From: Linum tenue | Taxonomy: Eukaryota > Streptophyta > Magnoliopsida > Malpighiales > Linaceae | Direction: 5' to 3' | Assembly (NCBI GenBank): GCA_946122785.1 | Contig: CAMGYJ010000002.1 | Coordinates: forward strand, 57,561,703-57,625,702 | Length of the DNA stretch: 64,000 bases | Part shown: piece by piece, positions 22,126 to 32,188 of the stretch | How the letters are laid out: every line of letters starts with the position of its first letter | Position numbering within the stretch: the stretch's first letter is position 1 | Program-made: the position numbers and the translations under genes | The notes under the pieces: model-generated | The model's database searches: none | Told to the model about the DNA's origin: nothing | What the model saw: only the letters and a program-made list of their open reading frames with translations

Positions 22126-23044
22126 TAAGGGGTCGTTTGGATGGGTGATTGGGTATTGAGTTATTTAAAAGTATCAATAACTCACTTTTTAGTTTTGTGG
22201 TATTTGAGTGGTATTTGTTAAATTTTGGTGCACAATTATGTTGTTTGGATGAATAGAAGGATGAGTTATTATTTGTGTGGTATTTTGGAAGAAAAAAGTG
22301 GAAAAGACCTTAATGCCCTTGAATGGTTGTTAGTCCATATATATAATAATAGATTATATATCCAAAAGAGACTACTGTTGGCGGGACAATAATTCTACCT
22401 CCAGCAAGTTTTTTCACAGAGAGTTCTTTGAGGGAGTCGTGAATGGCGTTGTGTTTAGCAAATGTCCCGGGACAGCTATTGTCCGAACTTCCAAGACCAG
22501 CCTGCTTCTTCTTCTGCATTCGATCTAGGTGAAACTTTTGTGTAAACCTGCAGAAAAGTAACAACAAAGAGCATATAAGTCTGAGTTGTTATCTACCCAG
22601 ATGAATGAATCGCTTGAGCAAAATAAATCGCTAGAGCTTTAAGTAAGCGAAACTCGACAAATAACCAAGAAACCACATCATGATAATTATACTGCAAACC
22701 ATCAATGTCATTGATTTTCAATAACAACTCCTTCCACTTTGCTGCATTATGGAGCTTCAAAAAAGCATAACATTGCTGGATTTTTGTTCATTACACTGAC
22801 AGCAACAACATTCACTAAGCTATTACTTTATCAGTGCTTACAAAAGGGATTTACACATCATAACTAATCCTTGTTATCATCCTACTTCAGCACTATACAC
22901 CATTCATGCGCACTTTACAAAAGCAGATATTTTCCAATTTGCAAAGTCTGCCATCTGAAGTGTTTCTGAATGACAGATACAAAATAGATCTTTGCAAACT
23001 AGAAAACACTGAATAAGATACTAATCCTACAATGGCATCTACAG

Positions 23045-24200
23045 TTAGATGAGACTGAGGATAAGTGTTAGCCTGTCCTCATCGTCCATCTCGTAGAAAC
23101 TCTTCAAGTCTGTTGGGTTTGCATTCAATATCCTAACTTCAAGCACCCTTTGAACTCGGGTCAAGCCCTCTAATTTGTCCAAGTTACCCCTCAGCTCCTT
23201 CCGCATATTATCATGCTCCTCGCTCTCGCCCATTGCTTTAGCGATCGTGTCCACAGATTGTTGGATTAGGGGCCTCAGTAATTTCATCTCACACCCAAGT
23301 TCAGCATTCGTATCATCGGACACTGCACCCTGGACCTTCTTCTTCTTCTTTTCAAGTGGTGCACTCATTGGAGTATTTGCAGGACGCTTCTTCTTGTTCA
23401 CATTTTTGTCCTCGACCCCCTCATTTATGATGTTTTTCTTCTTCAATTGCAGGGTTTACCATTTCAGCAAGAGGGACAGGAGGCCCTTCATCATCCTCAG
23501 AGCCACTATCATCCCCTTCGGATATTATTTCCGGGTCGTTACCTGCAGCCTCTATATGTGTTATAACCAACCGAAAATAGGAGATAATTGAAAAATCGAG
23601 ACAACAACACATACCTGAGAATCCTCCTAATCCGGTGGCACGCCCATTAGCAAAAACTGGTGCAAGATCAAAGAATTGTGGGAAAGACGCTCCTTTTGTA
23701 GGTTTTGCAGGTTGGGTTTTGCTGCAAAAAATAGTAACCAATCCATAGACATACCATGAATACAAAGGAAGTAAACAGTCTATAAGAAACACAACACCAA
23801 TCCATAGACATAACATGAATACAAAGGAGACAAGAAAACAAACCTCAAGGAACACATCCCACACTGCCTTTTCTGCAGAAACACACTCCTTCTCCGCATC
23901 CCATCCAAAACCACTCTGATTCTTCATTAAGACGGTCGAATGGTACCAGTGCTTGAGTTTCTTATACATATTCTGGATAGTTGGTTTTGCTTTAAGGCCA
24001 CAACCTGGCACTTTGGTTGCCATCATCCTTTGCAACTCTTTGAACACACCGTTTTTGCAAGTCCCATTATTGATGAGTCCCCTTTCAGTAAGTTCAAGCA
24101 AACATTCCAGAAATGGACCATCATGCGTTGTATCCCAGAAGTTGTACTCTGATTTGACAGCTTCACCTGTGGCTCCTTGAACCTTTTTCTTCCTCCCCAT
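23045..24200 (-). pseudogene. Harbinger ORF1, Myb/SANT-like protein, frame apparently broken
   Basis: Starts MGRKKKVQGATGEAV at 24200. Residues about 20-115 are a Myb/SANT-like domain (NFWDTTHDGPFLECLLEL, KPTIQNMYKKLKHWYH, CVSAEKAVWDVFLE). Exon 1 ends at 23844 (donor GTTTGT), exon 2 covers 23721-23615 (SFPQFFDLAPVFANGRATG), and exon 3 covers 23551-23045, with an acidic segment, a lysine-rich nuclear signal and a C-terminal helix ending DRLTLILSL. Splicing exon 1 to exon 2 shifts the frame by one base near the PAKPTKGA segment. A second shift is needed near 23440, where PAIEEE must pass to KKKNIINEGVED. Unless unusual splice sites are used, the product is broken. ORF1 normally helps the transposase bind the ends. 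Confidence 0.7.
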
Positions 24201-24651
24201 TGCCTGAAATCTAGAAAACATCAATACTTCTTTGATTTCAAGCATTAATCAACCCTAATAAAAACAACAGCTACAAGTCAATTCAGGCAACTAACAAGAA
24301 GTCTCAAATGTAAACAACACACAGCCTGCTCAAAATGGAAAAATCATCATTAAACTACCCTGATTCAAGCACCCACAACAAGTAAATACAATTTAATACC
24401 AACAACCACACTCAATTTCACCAACCACAATAAATACACCAGAATCATATTACAACAGTCTCACCTACAATAGTAGGTACCCTCAATTCAATTACAACAA
24501 CAGCTACCTGTCTCTCCAAAAAAACAGCACATGCCAAAATTTATAGAACAACAAGCATGTAAAGAATTCTTGTTCAACAGCAGGATAACTAAATTTAATT
24601 ACACACCATATTGAACAAACAACACGATTACACAGAAAGTGCCTAAGATCT

Positions 24652-26047
24652 CTATCTGTTGTCCCACATAAAAGTCGCCTTGTCATTGCGAAATTGGGTC
24701 CATGCCGCGCATGGTTGCATGCTGGTTCCCTCAATGGACTCCAAGTCTGCTGAAGGATGTTGTTCGGGCTCAGTATCTGGATAGGTTCTCTCAATCTCGT
24801 CTACCCCATATTCCTTCTTGATAAAGTTGTGTATTATACAACAAGCTATCACTATCCGGGAAACCTCTTTAGGAGTGAACCAAGTAGCTTTCCTCAAAAT
24901 CGCGAATCTCATCTTCAAAATTCCAAAAATTCGCTCAATTACATTCCTAGAAGCAGCATGTTTCATATTGTAATATTCTTCGGCTGTTTCAGGCTGCCTA
25001 GTACCCCATTCTTTGAGATGGTATCTTTGACCCCTATATGGGGACAAAAATCCAGGGCAGTTGGCATACCCAGCATCACAAAGATAGTAATTACCTAAGA
25101 GGGGAAAAGTATATTGGATTATTATAGGTTAGTTTTGCAAGACTGAGTTGTTAAGACTTTTAATAATCACAGGTATAATGTTACTACCTTGGGGAACATT
25201 CAGTCCATTCGGTCTAGTGAGGGCATCTCGTAGTACCCTACTGTCGTGAGCACTGCTCTCCCAACCAGCAAGACAATATACGAATTCCAGGTTGGGAGTG
25301 CAGACACCTAGGACATTCATGGTTAGGTGGCCCTTCCGATCTCGATATCTAGGTTTGTCCTCCGTCAAAGGACGGACATCGATATGGGTTCCATCTAGGG
25401 CACCTAGGCACCTCTAATGACAAAAAACACGACTGTTAAGGGTATATTAATACATAAATTTATTACGAAAAGTGAATCCATAAAATTAAAACGATGGATT
25501 TGACCTTGAAATGTTTCCATCGACTGCTGGTCTCATTTGTAGGAATGGGAACCGGCTTCTTCATGAATTGACTGTTCAGTCTAATGACAGCTTTCAACAC
25601 ACGATGAATTGACCTCGATATAGTCTCCCCTGACCGTCTCAAATTAACTTGCAAGGTCCTATTTTTCTCATTATGTGAAATGGTGCGTAGAAAGGTATAA
25701 ACCATTTCATCAATGTCTACGTTCCTAGTTTTCTTCAACCCTCCTTGGACAGTAAAAACCTCGCAAAACCTTCTAAATAACCCACGATTCATCCTGATTT
25801 GATCGAAGGTATAAGTGTCACTGATTTTGGTTGTATTTCTAAGGTGCCTTTGCCTATCGTAGTGCCTAACCAAGTAGGTGTCTAAGGGTTGCCTACCGAG
25901 TCTTGGCTGCAAGTGTCGTTTAGCTAACAGCCTACCAGCCAACTCCATCCCAAGACTAACGTAAATCATTATAAGATTCATAAATGAGCTAATTGCAGCA
26001 AGCACTTGCCGCCTACGAGTCGGGTTCAATGTCGACAAACGAGACAT
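24652..26047 (-). CDS. PIF/Harbinger DDE transposase
   Basis: Three exons on the minus strand (26047-25505, 25413-25188, 25094-24652) with GT-AG junctions join in frame to 403 residues. The N-terminal half holds the helix-turn-helix region ([32 protein letters not shown]). The DDE_4 domain gives [12 protein letters not shown] with the first aspartate (D188), [13 protein letters not shown] with the second (D238), and [14 protein letters not shown] with the glutamate (E310). Also visible are [20 protein letters not shown] and a C-terminal [10 protein letters not shown]. The protein is a nuclease/strand-transfer enzyme acting in the nucleus on the element ends. All catalytic residues are present and no stop interrupts it, so it could still work if a compatible ORF1 is supplied elsewhere in the genome. 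Confidence 0.9.
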
Positions 26048-27118
26048 CCTTTGGAAGACAGAAATGAAGAGAAGTATCAGAATGATTTCTAAATATAAAA
26101 CACAGCAGCAACGAAAAACAACCTAATACTGAATTCTATCGATCTGTGGATCACCTCTTCTCAAACACCCTAACGTCAAAATGGACTAAACAATGCACAC
26201 GAGAAGCAAAACTATGGGAATTAGTTTCCCAAAACAAATCACTATCCTGTACACATAAAAACCTAATTATCAATCTAAGTCAAGAAACCAAAACTCTCTA
26301 ATTATATACCATCCGAATGTTGGGTTGTAAACAAATGGAATAAAGAATAATGTTGGAGGAAAGCAAGTTGCTTTCCTTTCTTATAAAAGACAAACGAAAC
26401 AGTAGGTTGAATTAGCAGAGAAACCCAATAATTAAGATCAACTTGTACCCAAAGTTCATACTTTTGCCGATAGAAACTTTTACCCATAGAAAACAATCAG
26501 TGATTTCTTGCTTTTTTTATCCGAAAGCTTTATTCTTTGCAGAGAGGGGATAGAGAGTTGAGGAGGAGCAAACCAGAAATAAATTTAACACAGACATCGC
26601 AAATCTCAGTTAACAATATATCAAGCCCTAAATCGGAATCCTCGGCAACAACATGAAAGGACAAGAGGAAACACTAACCTGGGCGGCGGTTCACCCCTGG
26701 TTGAACAGAACAGCTTCGAGTGTATCAAATCGACGCCGGCGGAGAAATCGGGAACTTTGCCTTCCTGGTTTGCTGGCAGAGAGGATGTGGGTTTGCTAGC
26801 AGAGAGGATAACGATGATGGGAAACAGAAGAAGGAAGTAGAAGGAGAAGAGAGAGTAAAGGAGTCTCGAGAGATGCTTTGTGTGGGGCCAGGGACACGAT
26901 GGGTACACAAAAAAAGCAGAAACGAGTTATTCAGAATTAACAACCCTCCCCCCTGTTATTTCAATTACCGCATTTACGGATTATTTGTAAATAACCACCC
27001 ACAAATTAACCCAAGTCATAAACAATTGTCCAAACAAGTTATTTGGGCCAAATTAACTCATTCTGAGTTATTTGGGTACAAATACCTCATGAGAATATTG
27101 CATCCATACGACCCGTAA

Positions 27119-27899
27119 GGCTTTGTTAGAATAAAATAGCAAAGTGGACAAGCATTTTCGGGAGTAAGTAAGAATTTATAATGATATTTTTATTTTAGTT
27201 TTATAGGTGGTATCATTTGTCACAATTTGAATGGTTGGCATGAAATATATGTGTTTTCAATTTGGTGACAAATGTACCATTGATTGGAATTCTGCTACCA
27301 CAAGAATGTCTAATCCTAGATTTTTTCGATTTTTCATACATCAAAGGAGAAAGATGTTGAAAATCAACTCATTCCAAATCATTACATATGATAATTTAAA
27401 CTCTCTATGTGAAACTATTAGAATCGAGTATAATAAGAAAATTTTAGAATTTCATAATATCTTGCTCCTAACATCTAGATACACCAAAGATAAAACTAAT
27501 AAGAAGTCATATACAACTTTCGAAGTTAAAACTATTGGTTAGTCAAAGATTAGATGGTCGGAATGTGAATATCCAACTTATAATATAGTCGCAACTCTTA
27601 TTATTTTATTAATCGAGATTTGGATAAACTATAGCCAAAAATTAAATATAAAGAAATTAGCAACCTAATAACATTTAAGTGACAAATAAGAAAGAAAAAA
27701 ATGAATACACCACCCATTTGGTGGGCACAAGACTAGTGATGTATTGAGCTATTTCATGTATTTTTTTGGCTTATATTGAACTTGAATACATGTATTAACT
27801 TTTTGAAGACCCCACCACAATCACTCAAAATTGAGGGATTATCAATCTCTACTTTTTGTTGGGATTATTTACAATCACTCAAAATTAACTTTTGTGGCC
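27119..27899. other. intergenic, no recognised gene
   Basis: AT-rich. A 103-codon open frame at 27231-27542 (+) has no recognisable motif, is lysine- and isoleucine-rich as expected by chance in AT-rich DNA, and is not annotated as a gene. Confidence 0.5.
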
Positions 27900-28790
27900 T
27901 TACAACAAACATAAAGTCTGAGAGGTCCATGCCGCTTCATGAGAAGGGGCATGGTCGCGAGACAAGAGGCCCTAGGCATGATTGAAAAATGCAAAGTATG
28001 AGAAGGCCATGCCGTATTACACGAAGGGCCACAAACATGATTGAGAAGTCCATGTCCATGGATAAAGAGGCCATGCCGCCTCATGAGTCATGACCACGCT
28101 CAAACGACCCAAAAATATACTAAGTCCGGGAAGGACATGCCTCCTCACAAGAGGGGCCTTGTGTAGAGTGAGAGGTCCATGTCGCCTCAGAGAGGGCCAT
28201 GGGCACGAATGTGAAGGGTGTAGTGGTGCAACATTATATCACTAGTGACTAAGTCCCAAGAGGGCCATGGACATGAGTAAGAAGTCCATGGCCGCGAGGC
28301 AAGAGGACCACGTCCCCTTTTTGAGACACCACATGTTTATCAAAAGACTAGCATGACAAAAGATTTGAAACAAGACCAGGCGCCTAGACGGTTGAAGGAG
28401 TAACCACCACTCCGAAGAAGGGGGATCAGTTCTTTGAAGCAGTTATCCAAGAGGAGGTTTTCTACGACAATTATCTCTCCATGGCTATAAATAGGAGGAA
28501 GGTTCGACAGAGAGAAGGGTTCCACAACCAAACAACTGACGCCTATGTCAAGTTTTTATCTTTCTCTGTAAATGTAGCTCTAGTCGTAGTTTGGAGCTCT
28601 CGTTGAACCTCCACAAGAGTACGAGTAACTTAATTTAGTTTTCATTCCCAAAAATCATCAATCAAACACCCTTGTTCGAACTATGTTTGAAGAGGTTTGA
28701 ACCGTGTTTATAAATCGTTGTCCAAAGAAGTCAAAGGTGCAATCCAATCTCAATTCAACGCAAGTTTTCTCGCCGGAAAACACTAACATA
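27900..28790 (+). mobile_element. LTR-like sequence with degenerate internal repeats (copy 2)
   Basis: Starts with about 430 bp of a degenerate repeat built on GAGAGGCCATGCCGCCTCATGA. It then shows the same ordered block as 14090-14400: GGCTATAAATAGGAGG, GGGTTCCACAACCAAACAA, GTCAAGTTTTTATCTTTCTCT, GGAGCTCTCGTTGAACCTCC and ACAAGAGTACGAGTA. The repeat region is unrelated in motif to copy 1, whereas the promoter-downstream part is conserved. Confidence 0.55.
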
Positions 28791-28892
28791 ACAAGAAATC
28801 CGAGCCTCATAGTGAAGAAAGATTCTCAGCATGGACTTTGATTTACTGGTCAATAGGGTAACCCAATCAAGTTTAGGGAGAAAGAGATATAA

Positions 28893-31800
28893 ATGATAAC
28901 CCCAAAGACTTTATATAATGAAGCATTAGTTGAAATCAAGTTCATGTCTCGGCCTCAGAAGAAAATCTACCACATTTCACACAAATTCGCTAGAGATGAT
29001 GATAAAAATGACCTAGAGTGTCTACTAACAATCAAGAGAACCAGAATCAATGGAATCAAAGATAGGTGGGGAAAGATGCTCATCTACTGGATCTTGGGAA
29101 GATAATAATTGTTTCCCTTTCTTAAAAAAGAATCTTTGACAAGAGTTATTATGATAAAAGTTATTCACTCACGTTGGAGGCAAATTGGAAAGGTTGCCAA
29201 AATTGATTACAATATGATACATTGCATAAGGGGAAACTATGTGTGAATCTGCAATGAACTTGCTTTGCATAAGACGCTTTTCGCAAAATATCATATAAAA
29301 ATTATGAGTTCTGTAGAATCGAATATGAAGGTCTTCACACTGTCTGCTTTGAGTGCGGGCGTTTTGAAGGAGACTTGTACTAACGGATTCAAGGATGGGA
29401 AGTTGTCGTATGATTTCATCTCACCAACCTTGTTTTCTGTTTTCCATTTCAATGGTGATTGGATGATTAGACTTGAAGTGGTAGAAGACTACAGTCTTTC
29501 AATGCTAGATTTTAAACAACAGGAAAAAAACCCATTGGCGACGACATGATCCAAATTTATAGACCTAAAAATGGGGATACATACAATTTTAACTTGAAAC
29601 TAATTTACCATTAGTTTTCCTACTAGAAATCCAGATTGTTATCCTTGGTTGGAAGAGTGAATGTGACTTTGTCTTTTTTTAATGCTCTTCCCTCTCTTTC
29701 TTACACCAAAAATAGTGATACCAATGTATATTTGTGACACAATCGGGAAAAAAATATGCACCTTTGTATGGGGAAGTTAGGAGGGAAAGTTAAAAGTTCA
29801 CCATGTTACCTAGGGGACTAATTGTAAACTAAAAGAGCATGGAGGTCTTGGTCTCCGGATTCCCTAGGAACTGAAATTTGTTTATTTGATAAAGTTGGCG
29901 TAGAAAATTTTAAATAATGAGGATTAGCTCTGGATGAGAGTCTTGCAGGGCAAATAATCAAAGCCGAATGGTGTAGGTGGTGTGTGAATGAAACACAGTT
30001 GCGTTTCAAAGCTTCAAAAGAGAATTCTTATAACATGACCAAGAATTCAACAAGGTGTTATCCGAGATATTCAAGAAGGCTATAACGTCGAGTTTTAGAT
30101 GCAACCTTGGATGATGAAAGAGATTTTATTAGATGACCACATCACTAACAATGACACAAACATCAATCTCCATGCTTCGATAACCGATTTAACCAATGAA
30201 AAAGGTGAGTGGAATTGGAATGAAATCACCCTAAACTTCCCTCAGTCGATGATTCTTTGTTCCATAAATGGATCCTCTAAACCTGGAACTCGAGGAAGAT
30301 AGAACCATAAAGTGGATGAAAGTTGACCAAAAGTCCAGGACTAAATCAACATATATGGCATCTGTAGACTGGTTGCAACACACAAACAAAGGAGACCCAG
30401 TGAGCACTATGACTATAGACTGGAAGAGCCTCTAAAACTGGGACGTGCTTAGCATAATCAAACACTTCTCATGATTGGCTCTTCATAACAGGATCCTAAC
30501 CAATTTTGAAAGGAAGCAACACTAACTACCAAGATTAGGTAAACGTAACTTTTGCAAATCTACTCCTAAATTAGTGGATCATGTTCTCAGGGGGATGTAC
30601 CATTGTTTAGGAAACTTGGCATCACCTCAAAATCCCTAATCAGGCTCTGAACTCTCCCCTCAATTTAGAAGACGGGATTATGGGAAACCTAAAGAGAAAA
30701 AGGAGGGGCCTCAAGTTGATGATTTTTTTACAAGAGAACTCTTAACTTAGAAATTCTTGCTCGGAGGACCATTAATTGGACATCCATCATTCATAAGATC
30801 TAAGATGATGATATCAAATGTCATTAATCACAACTAACAAAGACTAAACAAATGTTGAATTGATGCCTTCCACTTTAAAGTTCAATCAATTTTCAAACAG
30901 ATGGTTCGGTTAGACAAATAGGTACATACCTTTGCAAACACTGGAGGTTTAATCCACCAAGAGATGGGGAAGATGTTGAGAGAGCATCAACTTCTAACCT
31001 TGTTTCTTGTGCCATGACAAGTAGGGCTGGGAAAATAGATCAGATTGTTTGAAAAACCATGGACCAAACAGAACCACACAATTTGGTCCAGACCGTAGAC
31101 CATTAAGAATGGTTTGTATTATATGATGTTTTGATCTCTTGGTCTGGTCTAGTCTAGATTGCAGTTTACTATACCAAATCATTGACCCATTCGACTTCCC
31201 TATACGTGTTAGCACCCCACTCGACCACTCTCCCGATTCTCCCAAAGAGACCCAAGTCTCAACCCTAATTTTGAGAAACTCGTCTTCTCTTTTATTCACA
31301 ATTTACTGGAGAGTAGAGACGATCGAGTCTCCATACGACATTATGTTAATGTTTATTACGTTATGAAGCAAATTGGGATGTTTTGACTTTGTATTTTTGT
31401 TGTTTACTAAGATTTAGGATGTCAAAATTCTTCATGCATGTTTCAGTTTATTTTTTAAGGAAAAAAATCATTTTTTTCTCGTAATTGATTCAATTGTTTG
31501 AGTGGTTGACTAAGCAAATTGTTCATTTTTCGTTCATTGTGGTATATTTGGACCAGACCGTGCCAGACCAGACCGCACTGTATAGTATGTGGTCTGGTCT
31601 CTGGTCTATACTCTAGCCTTTCGGTCTGGACCAGAACGCACCATTTCTCAGCCCTAATGACAAGAGCTGAAATCAAAGGTGCAATTGAAAATCTTGAAAT
31701 GTCTTGGAGTGGAGGATATCAACAAGTAATTATGATATTAGATTCAACCACGATTTTGGCAACAACAAACCGAAGCCAGAATCACATATACACTATAATC
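28893..31800 (+). pseudogene. L1-type LINE remnant, internally deleted, split by an hAT-type element
   Basis: Pieces of a plant L1 appear in order on the plus strand with many stops. At about 29030-29370 is the ORF1 DUF4283/zinc-knuckle region: RWRQIGKVAKIDYN, then in another frame RIEYEGLHTVCFECGRF. At about 30460-30640 is the reverse-transcriptase zinc-binding tail (ILTNFERKQH, CKSTPKLVDHVLRG). At about 30880-31014 is the start of the RNase H domain (TDGSVRQIGT, TGGLIHQEMGKML), which resumes after the inserted element at 31665-31770 (EIKGAIENLEMSWSGGYQQV). The endonuclease and reverse transcriptase core are missing. The copy is old and inactive. Confidence 0.7.
31023..31656. mobile_element. 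hAT-type non-autonomous element (GGTCTGGTC family), 8-bp target duplication
   Basis: Ends TAGGGCTGGGAAAATAGATC and ...CCATTTCTCAGCCCTA enclose 634 bp. The perfect 8-bp duplication ATGACAAG is at 31015-31022 and 31657-31664. The arms are full of TGGTCTGGTCT, GGTCCAGACCG and GACCAGACCG motifs; the centre is AT-rich. It interrupts the RNase H part of the L1 remnant. No coding capacity. Confidence 0.88.
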
Positions 31801-31847
31801 TGACTCAAAGATTCAACACCTTTATATTGAGATGTCAAGATTAGTGA

Positions 31848-32188
31848 TGACAATGGTGCGGGTACTTCAATACCCATGCCCCGCCCCATGCTACTATGGG
31901 TGGGGACGGGGTGGGTCGACCCACTCTTACACGTTATTTAAAAAAAATATGCGCAAAATTTTACTTTTTACAATTAATTGAATGGAGAAAACACTTATGA
32001 AAGAGAAATAGTGACAATATAATAGGTAATTGAGTCTAACTAGTTGAAAGATCAGCTCTAACTAGTTAAAAAATAGTCAAAATATAGAAATATGAATAGA
32101 TATTACAAGAAATTGAGACATAATGAGCCAAGAACATGGTGGGACGGGGTAGGGCAGGGCGGGTCACAAGTAAATATCTAATTATCTA
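31848..32188. mobile_element. partial hAT-type element (GGGGCGGG family)
   Basis: Opens GATGACAATGGTGCGGGTAC and continues with CCCCGCCCC and GGGGACGGGGTGGGTCG. After an AT-rich middle it shows GGGACGGGGTAGGGCAGGGC, then stops where the Helitron-like end begins. It has the same layout as the other hAT-type elements here but lacks both clean termini. Confidence 0.55.

Larger units (their letters stand above)
22129..27115 (-). mobile_element. PIF/Harbinger transposon, nearly complete (4987 bp)
   Basis: Left end GGGGTCGTTTGGATGGG and right end CATCCATACGACCCG are inverted repeats (13 of the first 14 shared positions). A TAA target triplet is on both sides (22126-22128 and 27116-27118), as expected for PIF/Harbinger. 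Subterminal AACTCA/TGAGTTATTTGGG motifs recur at both ends. Two genes lie inside, both on the minus strand: a three-exon DDE transposase (24652-26047) and downstream of it a Myb-like ORF1 (23045-24200). Confidence 0.9.

Noticed and set aside
27231..27542. 103-codon frame as a possible new gene
   Set aside because: AT-rich composition, no recognisable motif, no splice partners; compatible with chance.
31023..31664. Possible diverged LTR element
   Set aside because: Ends are inverted, not direct, repeats, and the 8-bp flanking duplication indicates an hAT-type insertion.
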